Of a DNA stretch of 11,902 bases, positions 5,028 through 11,051 are shown piece after piece. The stretch spans positions 1-11,902 of the forward strand of contig NZ_JAIVFR010000088.1 in assembly GCF_020829685.1 (NCBI RefSeq). The letters run 5' to 3'. The notes beneath the pieces were generated by a model, which was not told the DNA's origin, ran no database searches, and saw nothing but the letters and a program-made list of their open reading frames with translations. Every line of letters starts with the position of its first letter. The stretch's first letter is position 1. This DNA comes from Nostoc sp. CHAB 5715. Lineage in GTDB: Bacteria > Cyanobacteriota > Cyanobacteriia > Cyanobacteriales > Nostocaceae. Both the position numbers and the translations under genes were made by a program.

Positions 5028-7082
5028 ATGACCTCAACCACAACTTACACTTACGATGTCGATGGCAAAGTGATATCTGAGAGGACAGACAACAACGGTG
5101 ATGGGATAATAGACTCAGTTATTACCTACCGCTATGACCTGACATCCAATAGCCTTGACGACAACGGCGACGGCAAAGTTGATTATGTCGAAACCTATAC
5201 TTATGATGCCAAGGGCAACCAGACATCCACCAGCCGTGACTTCAACGGCGACGGCAAAGTTGATTCTGTCCAAACCTCTACTTATGATGCCAAGGGCAAC
5301 CAGACATCCACCAGCAGTGACAACAACGGCGACGGCAAAGTTGATTATGTCTACACCTATACTTATGATGCCAAGGGCAACCAGACATCCTTTACTTCTG
5401 ACAACAACGGCGACGGCAAAGTTGATTCTGTCGAAACCTATACTTATGATGCCAAGGGCAACCGGACATCCTATACTTCTGATAGCAACGGCGACGGCAA
5501 AGTTGATTATGTCCAAACCTATACTTATGATGCCAAGGGCAAGGTGACATCTGATAGTGTTGACTTGAAGGGCGACGGCGTTGATTATGTCCAAACCTAT
5601 ACTTATGATGCCAAGGGCAAGGTGACATTTAGTAGCTTTGCCAACGGCGACGGCATACCTATTTATGTCACCACCTATACTTATGATGCCAAGGGCAACC
5701 TGACATCCGATAGCTTTGACAACAACGGCGACGGCAAAGTTGATTCTGTCAACACCTATACTTATGATGCCAAGGGCAACCGGACATCCACCAGCTATGA
5801 CAACAACGGCGACGGCAAAGTTGATTCTGTCCAAACCTATACTTATGATGCCAAGGGCAACCGGACATCCACCAGCTATGACAACAACGACGACGGCAAA
5901 GTTGATTCTGTCGACACTTTTATTTATGATGCCAAGGGCAACCTGACATCCACCAGCCGTGACGACAACGGCGACGGCAAAGTTGATTTTGTCGAAACCT
6001 CTACTTATGATGCCAAGGGCAACCGGACATCCTTTAGCCGTGACTTCAACGGTGACGGCAAAGTTGATTATGTCGAAACCTCTACTTATGATGCCAAGGG
6101 CAACCTGACATCCTTTAGAGTTGAAAACAACGGCGACGGCAGATTTGATCCTGTCCAAACCTATACTTCCTATACTTATGGACGCGCATCCGCTAGCTAT
6201 GACTTCAACAATGATGGTGTAATTGATGCAGTTGGCATCTACAGCTACGATTTTAACGGCAACCTGAAATCACAAAAAATTGACAATAATGATGATGGCA
6301 TCTTTGATGAAGTCACCGCTTACAGTTACGACGCTAACGGCAAACAGACTGCACAGCTAGCTGACAAAAATAATGATGGCATCCCTGATGAGATTACCAC
6401 TTTCAACTACGATCGCAATGGCAAACTAATTTCCGCAGATATTGACAACAACAGTGATGGCATTACTGATGCAGTTGCCACTTATCTGTATGATACCAAT
6501 GGTCAATTAATCAGCAAAACCACCACAGACGGAAATGTGCCAAAGATTACTTTAAAAGGTGGTAACGGTGCAGATGAACTCAGTGGTGGGGCTGGTAATG
6601 ATCAAATTTCCGGTAAAAATGGCAACGATAAACTCTTTGGATTAGCAGGAAATGACAAACTAGTTGGTGGTAAAGGTAATGACATCCTCAATGGTGGCGC
6701 TGGTAGTGATACCCTCACAGGCAGTTGTGGGAATGATCAATTTGTAATCAATAACCTAAGTGATTCGCTGCTGTCTCGTTTTGATAAAATTACTGACTTG
6801 AAAATCGGTGAAGATAAAATTGATGGTCTAAATGCAGTTTCTGCCACCGATTTGCTTCAACTTGGCACTGTTGCGAGTCTAAATCTCTCAGATATACAAC
6901 AGATATTGACTGCAACTGCTTTTGTAGCTAAAGGTGCGGCAACTTTTACCCTTGGTAAAGGCAATCATCAGCAGACTTTTCTGGTACTCAACGATAACAC
7001 TAATGGATTCTCTGCCCTCACGGATGCTGTGATTGAGATTAGTGGCTACAAAGGCGACTTAACTCTTTTAGCGATTGTCTAA
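5028..7082 (+). CDS. Secreted calcium-binding repeat protein: EF-hand-like/YD-like array, RTX block and bluetail-type C-terminus
   Basis: A 684-residue protein in three parts. Residues 21-499 hold about 18 units of mostly 27 residues. Each opens with an EF-hand-like loop, such as DFNGDGKVDYVE with acidic or amide side chains at loop positions 1, 3, 5, 9 and 12, and ends in a strand-like TYTYDAKGNxTS that recalls YD repeats. Residues about 510-573 are RTX nonapeptides (GGAGNDQIS, GLAGNDKLV, GGKGNDILN, GGAGSDTLT), expected to form a calcium-bound beta-roll. The last ~110 residues, ending TFLVLNDNTNGFSALTDAVIEISGY, match the bluetail domain of putative cyanobacterial surface proteins. There is no N-terminal signal peptide; RTX proteins normally leave by type I secretion using a C-terminal signal, so an extracellular or cell-surface role is expected. 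No transporter genes are nearby. Units 2-13 are nearly identical in DNA while 14-18 are diverged. Ligand and function are unknown. Confidence 0.9.
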   Translation: MTSTTTYTYDVDGKVISERTDNNGDGIIDSVITYRYDLTSNSLDDNGDGKVDYVETYTYDAKGNQTSTSRDFNGDGKVDSVQTSTYDAKGNQTSTSSDNNGDGKVDYVYTYTYDAKGNQTSFTSDNNGDGKVDSVETYTYDAKGNRTSYTSDSNGDGKVDYVQTYTYDAKGKVTSDSVDLKGDGVDYVQTYTYDAKGKVTFSSFANGDGIPIYVTTYTYDAKGNLTSDSFDNNGDGKVDSVNTYTYDAKGNRTSTSYDNNGDGKVDSVQTYTYDAKGNRTSTSYDNNDDGKVDSVDTFIYDAKGNLTSTSRDDNGDGKVDFVETSTYDAKGNRTSFSRDFNGDGKVDYVETSTYDAKGNLTSFRVENNGDGRFDPVQTYTSYTYGRASASYDFNNDGVIDAVGIYSYDFNGNLKSQKIDNNDDGIFDEVTAYSYDANGKQTAQLADKNNDGIPDEITTFNYDRNGKLISADIDNNSDGITDAVATYLYDTNGQLISKTTTDGNVPKITLKGGNGADELSGGAGNDQISGKNGNDKLFGLAGNDKLVGGKGNDILNGGAGSDTLTGSCGNDQFVINNLSDSLLSRFDKITDLKIGEDKIDGLNAVSATDLLQLGTVASLNLSDIQQILTATAFVAKGAATFTLGKGNHQQTFLVLNDNTNGFSALTDAVIEISGYKGDLTLLAIV
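5088..6524 (+). repeat. 81-bp coding tandem repeat array of the RTX protein
   Basis: About 18 in-frame units. The first (5088-5156) is shortened to 23 codons. Units 2-6 and 9-13 are full 27-codon copies with near-identical DNA (the core GACGGCAAAGTTGATT recurs). Units 7 and 8 are 26 codons and have lost part of the calcium-loop consensus. Unit 14 (26 codons) is a degenerate junction. Units 15-18 differ in codon use (AATGATGG in place of GGCGACGG). Confidence 0.9.
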
Positions 7083-7228
7083 CCGGAGTTGCTAGAAACA
7101 ACGGAAAAAAGAGTATCTCAATTTTGTAAAAATACGAATAAATCTCTAGGAAAAATATTTTTTCTCACGCAGAGGTGCAGGGGTACACAGAGAGTTAGTA
7201 AATAAATTTACACATTTGGGATGCTCCC
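7083..7228. other. Non-coding stretch after the RTX gene
   Basis: I see no gene. It is AT-rich, with a weak GAAAAA-TAT-TTTTTC fold near 7150-7165 that could help end RTX transcription, and a CTCACGCAGAGGTGCAGG-like stretch of the sort common as dispersed repeats in Nostoc. No strong terminator is visible. Confidence 0.35.
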
Positions 7229-7417
7229 TTTTGATTTGACTTACAGCAGTTTTCATGTATTTGAACCACATCTGTCGTAAGGGCACAGCATTGCTGTGCC
7301 CCTACCGCGTGGTCTATTTACCTGAAAATAGCTGTAAGCCAGTTTTGCTGAAAATAGAACTAGTGATGGGATTAGTGCGATCGCACCTCTCACTCTCTCA
7401 TCCCGCAGGTTATAATC
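7229..7417 (-). pseudogene. Remnant of a DUF1400-type hydrolase gene, split by a MITE-like element
   Basis: Bases 7335-7417 closely match 9375-9458 inside the intact hydrolase gene, including the HIP1 site and the segment for DYNLQDERVKAAIA (here DYNLRDERVRGAIA). A one-base deletion (ATTAGTGCG against ATTAACTGCG) shifts the frame. On the other side of the inserted element, 7229-7243 matches 9362-9376 at 14 of 15 positions. The two flanks are contiguous in the intact gene, so this is one ancestral segment interrupted by an insertion. The fragment covers only about residues 380-417 of the hydrolase and is not functional. Confidence 0.8.
7244..7334. mobile_element. MITE-like element with TA target duplication
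   Basis: The 91-bp element has imperfect terminal inverted repeats of about 26 bp (CAGCAGTTTTCATGTA on the left, CAGCTATTTTCAGGTA as the reverse complement of the right). A perfect 9-bp stem, GGGCACAGC-ATT-GCTGTGCCC, lies inside at 7281-7301. TA is present on both sides (7242-7243 and 7335-7336) but only once in the uninterrupted hydrolase gene, at 9375-9376. A TA duplication is the hallmark of IS630/Tc1-mariner insertion, so this is probably a non-autonomous relative. Assignment to that family is inference. Confidence 0.7.
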
Positions 7418-7420
7418 CAT

Positions 7421-7618
7421 TTTGGAGATGTTTTTCACCCCAGCATAGCCCGCCGCAGGCATAGTTTTGAACTGGTAAAAATAAAGGCTCCTGTGTGTTA
7501 TCTCTAAAGATACTGACAAAACCTGTGACTACTCTTTTATTAAACGAATAAACCTTGACCATTACTAATCCAACTTGTGGAGGAGTATACTGCTCCATTT
7601 TGCCAAACTTCAATTAAA
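7421..7618. other. Non-coding stretch, possibly with a degraded minus-strand reading frame
   Basis: The minus strand from about 7690 to 7545 is open and reads RGFNQYSLPTRTDLIEVWQN, then GAVYSSTSWISNGQGLFV and a stop. It begins inside the dispersed repeat, has no supported start, and matches no family I can name. It may be the tail of a gene carried with the repeat, or chance. Confidence 0.25.
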
Positions 7619-7758
7619 TCTGTACGAGTGGGTAATGAATATTGGTTAAAACCTCGCCTCTGGTGGGCGAAACTAGTATTAAATATTCAACAATAATTAA
7701 AACTCTATCCCTTTATGAGTAGAGTATTCTGAATTCTGAATTCTGTATTCTGACTCCT
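7619..7758. repeat. Dispersed repeat, copy 2
   Basis: Same orientation as 4450-4586. The outer blocks 7619-7658 and 7697-7758 are almost unchanged. The centre differs but again can fold: TCGCC/GGCGA around a 7-base loop, in place of copy 1's AACCTCG/CGAGGTT. The two copies bracket the RTX gene as direct repeats about 3.2 kb apart. Confidence 0.85.
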
Positions 7759-7990
7759 TTTTATGCTTTTCAAAGTATTGGTGAATACCTTATCATGAAG
7801 TTATTAAGTATCTATTAAGCTGTTAATAAGATTTTATTAACTAGCTAAATACACTGCTAAAAGACAGATTTTGTCAATTAGAAGTATATGCCCAGAAGTA
7901 TGAATGCGATCGCATATCATCTGTGCCTGTTATGGTTTTTACAGTAATAAGACTAGCCCTTTGCTTCTGCTCTTTGCAAAAGTTTTTATT
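7759..7990. other. AT-rich non-coding stretch upstream of the toxin-antitoxin operon
   Basis: No reading frame or strong palindrome. It contains a HIP1 octamer within ATGCGATCGCAT near 7907 and AT-rich DNA with several TTATTAA-like stretches. Confidence 0.4.
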
Positions 7991-7993
7991 GGC

Positions 7994-8038
7994 TAATAAT
8001 AACAAAAACTGTTATTATAATGTCTATTATTGTTATAA
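7994..8038 (+). promoter_or_regulatory. Promoter and probable operator of the toxin-antitoxin operon
   Basis: A perfect TATAAT at 8016-8021 is a good -10 box, placing the RNA start near 8028 and leaving a leader of about 23 bases; the -35 region is weak. TAATAATAAC (7994-8003) and GTTATTATAA (8011-8020) are inverted at 9 of 10 positions and overlap the -10 box. A further GTTATA at 8032 lies 21 bp, two helical turns, from GTTATT at 8011. This layout suits repression by the ribbon-helix-helix antitoxin encoded just downstream. Operator function is inference. Confidence 0.55.
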
Positions 8039-8050
8039 GAAAATAGATAT

Positions 8051-8317
8051 ATGAATATTTCCCTTACTCCTGAGTTGGAAGCCTTCGTCCAAATGCAGGT
8101 TGAGTCTGGCTTGTACGCTTCTCAAAGCGAGGTGATTCGGGAGGGGTTGCGTCTTTTAAAACGCTTTAACGACCATTCCGAGGAATATAAATTGTGGCTC
8201 AATGAGCAAATTGCTATCGGTCTTTCGGAGCTTGATAATGCACAAGGTCTTCCCCAAGAAGGTGCGCGAGAGCGCATCCGCAACAAGGCGCGACAATTGA
8301 TCAAAAAATCGTTGTGA
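8051..8317 (+). CDS. parD: Antitoxin, ParD-like ribbon-helix-helix family
   Basis: An 88-residue protein of the type II antitoxin ParD family. The N-terminus MNISLTPELEAFVQMQVESG followed by YASQSEVIREGLRLLKRF is the typical ParD ribbon-helix-helix arrangement: a DNA-binding strand, then two helices. The C-terminal half (about 45-88, rich in Glu, Arg and Lys) would wrap around and neutralise the toxin. Dimers of such proteins usually repress their own operon, and an inverted repeat overlaps the promoter at 7994-8020. The start ATG is the only reasonable one but lacks a clear Shine-Dalgarno. The last codons overlap the toxin start in a GTGA tetranucleotide, so the two genes are almost certainly translationally coupled. 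Confidence 0.9.
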   Translation: MNISLTPELEAFVQMQVESGLYASQSEVIREGLRLLKRFNDHSEEYKLWLNEQIAIGLSELDNAQGLPQEGARERIRNKARQLIKKSL

Positions 8318-8622
8318 CGAACCCAAAACTTTATATTCTCTCGCCGCAAGCAGAGAACGACCTCGCAAGAATTTATGCCTATATCGCGCGAGATAATCCA
8401 GATGCTGCCGAACGGATTCTGGACAAGCTTCTTTCCGCCTGTGAATTACTGACAGACAATCCCGCAATAGGACAGTATCGTTACGACCTAACTTTGCTTC
8501 CTGTCCGTTTCTGGTTGGTGCAGCCTCGATATTTCCTGATATACCGAGGTGAAAACCCTATTGAAATCGTGCGTGTACTTGCAGCAAACATGGATATTGC
8601 GCGGGAACTCGCCGGAGAATAA
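8314..8622 (+). CDS. parE: Toxin, ParE/RelE superfamily
   Basis: A 102-residue toxin of the ParE branch of the ParE/RelE superfamily; characterised ParE toxins poison DNA gyrase. Family features are ILSPQAENDLARIYAYIARD (N-terminal strand and helix), AERILDKLLSACELLTDNPAIG (second helix and turn), then RYFLIYRGENPIEIVRVL, the C-terminal strands with the usual RYFLIYR-x-IVRVL pattern. It starts with GTG at 8314, overlapping the antitoxin stop by 4 bases (GTGA), so its synthesis depends on antitoxin translation. Length and motifs look complete, with no frameshift, so the pair is probably active. The exact target cannot be read from the sequence. Confidence 0.9.
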   Translation: MTNPKLYILSPQAENDLARIYAYIARDNPDAAERILDKLLSACELLTDNPAIGQYRYDLTLLPVRFWLVQPRYFLIYRGENPIEIVRVLAANMDIARELAGE

Positions 8623-8638
8623 ACAAACTAATTGTTTA
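8620..8638 (+). terminator. Weak AT-rich hairpin at the end of the toxin gene
   Basis: TAAACAA (starting in the stop codon) pairs with TTGTTTA around a 5-base loop. The stem is all A/T except one pair and has no clear U-run, so termination would be weak. Confidence 0.25.
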
Positions 8639-8873
8639 TATAGCAATCCTAAATCATATCACGTCCGGTTAAACAGTTGTCATTGCGAACGGAGTGAAGC
8701 AATCGCTCCAGACGTTGTGATTGCTTCGTTTCACTTCGTTCCACTCGCTTTTGACTTATCACAAGTAATTTATCGGACATGATATCATTCGTGAAAAGTT
8801 AGATCCCCGACTTCTTAAAGAAGTCGGGGATCTGGACACTGCGAATTTTCACAAATCAGATAGGATTGCTATA
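8639..8873. repeat. Nested palindromic element
   Basis: The outer arms TATAGCAATCCTA (8639-8651) and TAGGATTGCTATA (8861-8873) are perfect inverted repeats. Inside, TCATATCACGTCCGG pairs imperfectly with TCGGACATGATATCA (about 8655-8669 and 8772-8786). Between those, CATTGCGAACGGAGTGAAGC faces a GATTGCTTCGTTTCACTTCG arm (about 8681-8745), like the CATTGCGAGCGAAG palindromes found in many bacteria. On the right, AGATCCCCGACTTCTT/AAGAAGTCGGGGATCT forms a perfect 16-bp stem (8801-8833) framed by GTGAAAA/TTTTCAC. It looks like repeats inserted into repeats. The 16-bp stem could end transcription from either side. Confidence 0.75.
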
Positions 8874-8939
8874 GTCAAATAAAAATCATCACATGCAGCA
8901 ATGCAACACCAATATCCAACATCCAAAATCCGAAGCTGA

Positions 8940-10598
8940 CTATGGTGTTGGGAAGTTTTTTTTTGCGGGTTTGGCTCCTTTTATATCCAGCAATTGTGCT
9001 AATTCGGTTGTATTCAATGACTTGACGAGACTCAAACCAAGCGACTTACTAGAAATGCTTTGAGTGTAGGCAGCGTTAAGATAGGGGGTATATTGCGATC
9101 TTCCTACAATGTATGTTTGGAAAAAAGGTAAACTTAAAACATTCATGTAACGACGCGCTTGGGAAGCATCGCCAATCATATCGGCAGGTAATGCTACTTG
9201 TTGATTTGCGGGGTTTCCATTACCAATGGTGGAAAAGTGAGTTCCACCTACAAGCATAACGAGATACTTTTGTGAGTTCGCCAACCAGGAGAAAGGTAAA
9301 ATTTGTTCGGATAAAGCTGGTGCAACTGTATCATTACTACTGCTGACAATCATCACTGGAGTTTTAATTTGACTTAAGCCAGTTTTGCCGAAAATAGAAC
9401 TAGTAATGGGATTAACTGCGATCGCAGCTTTCACTCTCTCATCTTGCAGGTTATAATCTTTGCCAGACTTGCTGATGCTCAATTCTAAAGCGCGACACTG
9501 AAGCAGTAAAGACATATTCCAGGTATTTTGCAGTGCTGCTGGTTGACAATCTTGTTTTAGCTGCTCAAAGTTGATTTTAGCGCCTGCCAGGGCTAAGGCT
9601 GTGTAGCCTCCCAAAGATTGACCAAATACTCCAACTTGTTGCATATTTAACCGACCTTTAAACCGTGAATCAGATTGATTATCTTTTTCCAATTGATTCA
9701 GGATATATGTTACATCCAAAGGTCGGTCTTTAAATTCACCTGGTTCTGCTATTTCAATGGCGCGTTTATTCAACAGGGAACGCAATTGTTTAGCATCACT
9801 ACCAGGATGATTGGGAACGACGATAGCAAATCCGTAAGAAGCTAGGTGCGTGGCTAAATATTGAAAGTTGCTGCTATCTAAACCCAACCCGTGAGAAATC
9901 ACAATTACGGGTGCGGTATTCTGGACATTGGGAATGTAAATATCAGTTAATAAAAGCCGATTGCGTGTTGAGTCGAAAAACTTTTGGGTGTATTTTTGCG
10001 ACTTAAACTTTCCCGGAACCTTTAAATCGGGTAATTGCGATAAATTTGGTTGTTTGATGGTAGCAGCTTCTATTTTAGACTCTTGCGAAACTGCTGCGAT
10101 CGCCCGATGGGTTTGGTTAACAAGTTTGTCTAATTCCGTAGCTATTTCTAAAGTCTGCGCTACGTCAAGGCGAATGCTGCTGGTGGGATATTTACGCAAC
10201 ACATTTAAAAGTGTCAAGCCTTCCGATTCACCAGAGGCTAAAATTAGCGCCGAACGCAAAGCATCAAATCCTGGTTCTGGGTCACTGGTTTTGATAATTT
10301 GCGCCAACCGATGCAGCAACAACTCTCCTTGCGGTGTGTAGAGAAGTTGCGAAACTACTACCGGACTAACTTTCACACGATTAAGTAAAATCTGCCGCAA
10401 TTCTTGAAGCTGTTGAAGAGGCAGATATTGCTGATAGGCTGCCAAGTCTTTGTTAATTACACCTGTTTTGGCATAGTTTTCTAAAGTAGTAACTGAAATG
10501 GAAATCTCTAAAGCTGAATAAGATGCATAAATCCGCTCTGCTGCCAAGACAGAATTGCTAATTTCAAACGTTGGCAGCACCATTGAAAGAACCAGCAA
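8940..10598 (-). CDS. Alpha/beta hydrolase with N-terminal DUF1400 domain
   Basis: A 552-residue predicted serine hydrolase, probably exported. An N-terminal DUF1400-like region (about 19-150, AERIYASYSALEISISVTTL...) precedes an alpha/beta-hydrolase domain (about 205-460). Catalytic features are an oxyanion-hole SHGLG (235-239), nucleophile Ser328 in FGQSLGG, acid Asp423 in SSNDTVAP and His454 in GGTHFS. DUF1400 hydrolases are largely cyanobacterial and their substrate is unknown; esterase or lipase activity is a reasonable guess. The first possible start in this open frame is TTG 10598, then ATG 10583. Both give a signal peptide without its positively charged N-region (LLVLSMVLP...SVLA-AER). 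The likely original start is ATG 10649, cut off by an in-frame TGA at 10611-10613. A fragment of a paralogue lies at 7229-7417. Confidence 0.85.
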   Translation of the reverse strand: MLVLSMVLPTFEISNSVLAAERIYASYSALEISISVTTLENYAKTGVINKDLAAYQQYLPLQQLQELRQILLNRVKVSPVVVSQLLYTPQGELLLHRLAQIIKTSDPEPGFDALRSALILASGESEGLTLLNVLRKYPTSSIRLDVAQTLEIATELDKLVNQTHRAIAAVSQESKIEAATIKQPNLSQLPDLKVPGKFKSQKYTQKFFDSTRNRLLLTDIYIPNVQNTAPVIVISHGLGLDSSNFQYLATHLASYGFAIVVPNHPGSDAKQLRSLLNKRAIEIAEPGEFKDRPLDVTYILNQLEKDNQSDSRFKGRLNMQQVGVFGQSLGGYTALALAGAKINFEQLKQDCQPAALQNTWNMSLLLQCRALELSISKSGKDYNLQDERVKAAIAVNPITSSIFGKTGLSQIKTPVMIVSSSNDTVAPALSEQILPFSWLANSQKYLVMLVGGTHFSTIGNGNPANQQVALPADMIGDASQARRYMNVLSLPFFQTYIVGRSQYTPYLNAAYTQSISSKSLGLSLVKSLNTTELAQLLDIKGAKPAKKNFPTP

Positions 10599-10649
10599 TA
10601 TGGAATTTTTTCACAGGGTGCTGGCCCAATTACCAAACAAACTATTCAT
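10599..10649 (-). pseudogene. Original start of the hydrolase gene, interrupted by TGA
   Basis: From ATG 10647-10649 the same frame reads MNSLFGNWASTL, then TGA at 10611-10613, then KNSI, and runs directly into LLVLSMVLP of the hydrolase. With the stop read through, the result is a textbook signal peptide: polar N-region with Lys, hydrophobic core, and a VLA-A cleavage site. A single-base nonsense change (for example CGA to TGA) is the simplest explanation; a sequencing error is the alternative. Confidence 0.6.
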
Positions 10650-10768
10650 CGCTCAACTGTTTCGGTAGTCTGGTTTGATCAGGTGTTGGCTTTGGTAGTT
10701 ATTCGGACACCCTGCTTGGTTTACTTAAAGTTATTAGCCTGGATTTTCTCAAAACTGAATTTAGGAGT

Positions 10769-10807
10769 CAGGAGTTAGAATTTTCTAGTAATTAATTCTG
10801 ACTCCTG
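10769..10807. repeat. Inverted repeat built from the ATTCTGACTCCTG repeat family
   Basis: CAGGAGTTAGAATT (10769-10782) and AATTCTGACTCCTG (10794-10807) pair at 13 of 14 positions around an 11-base loop. Degenerate ATTCTGA heptamers follow to about 10825, related to the arrays at 4554-4581 and 7730-7753. Confidence 0.7.
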
Positions 10808-10821
10808 AATTCTGATTTCTG

Positions 10822-10839
10822 AATTCTTCTTCAAGAATT
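10822..10839. repeat. Small AT-rich hairpin
   Basis: AATTCTT and AAGAATT (7 bp each) enclose CTTC, followed by TTCTC on the plus strand. It could serve weakly as a terminator, but no plus-strand gene ends here. Confidence 0.3.
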
Positions 10840-11051
10840 TTCTCTTGGCTATCAAGTCAATAATCAGATCCTACAGAGTCACACAGATGGTTCAAGTATC
10901 CATCTTATAAGAGGCTGACCCCGTAGTTTGCCTTCACTAGTAAATCATAACAAATAAAAAATACTCTGCCTCAGTATTTATGTTGTAGCTTTGAAGATGG
11001 CACGATTTTACTAGATGAAAAACCTAGTACAAATCCTGAAAGGTATTCTTA
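10840..11051. other. Non-coding stretch between transporter and hydrolase genes
   Basis: No gene or strong palindrome is seen. The flanking genes both read leftwards, so this is downstream of the transporter gene and upstream of the hydrolase gene. No clear minus-strand promoter stands out. Confidence 0.4.

Noticed and set aside
5155..5947. Plus-strand out-of-frame reading frames of the type ATAKLIMSKPILMMPRAT
   Set aside because: Shifted-frame readings of the same repeat DNA, lying entirely inside the RTX gene.
5115..6158. Long open frame on the minus strand through the RTX repeat array
   Set aside because: It is a by-product of the 81-bp periodicity: the repeat has no stop in that frame. 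The product is a monotonous repeat with no start signal, and the plus-strand frame has clear calcium-binding motifs.
7253..7519. Minus-strand frame over the hydrolase remnant as a small gene
   Set aside because: It joins a MITE-like element, a short hydrolase fragment and unrelated DNA. It has no start signal and is better explained as a remnant.
8549..8782. Plus-strand frame overlapping the toxin gene end
   Set aside because: It overlaps the toxin gene in another frame and runs into palindromic repeats (CHCERSEAIA is the usual translation of such a palindrome).
8801..8833. Simple intrinsic terminator of the hydrolase or toxin gene
   Set aside because: The stem is strong, but no U-run follows on either strand and it lies inside a nested repeat. 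It is listed as a repeat with possible termination only.
9961..10341. Plus-strand frame inside the hydrolase gene
   Set aside because: Antisense shadow; the minus-strand product has an intact catalytic triad.
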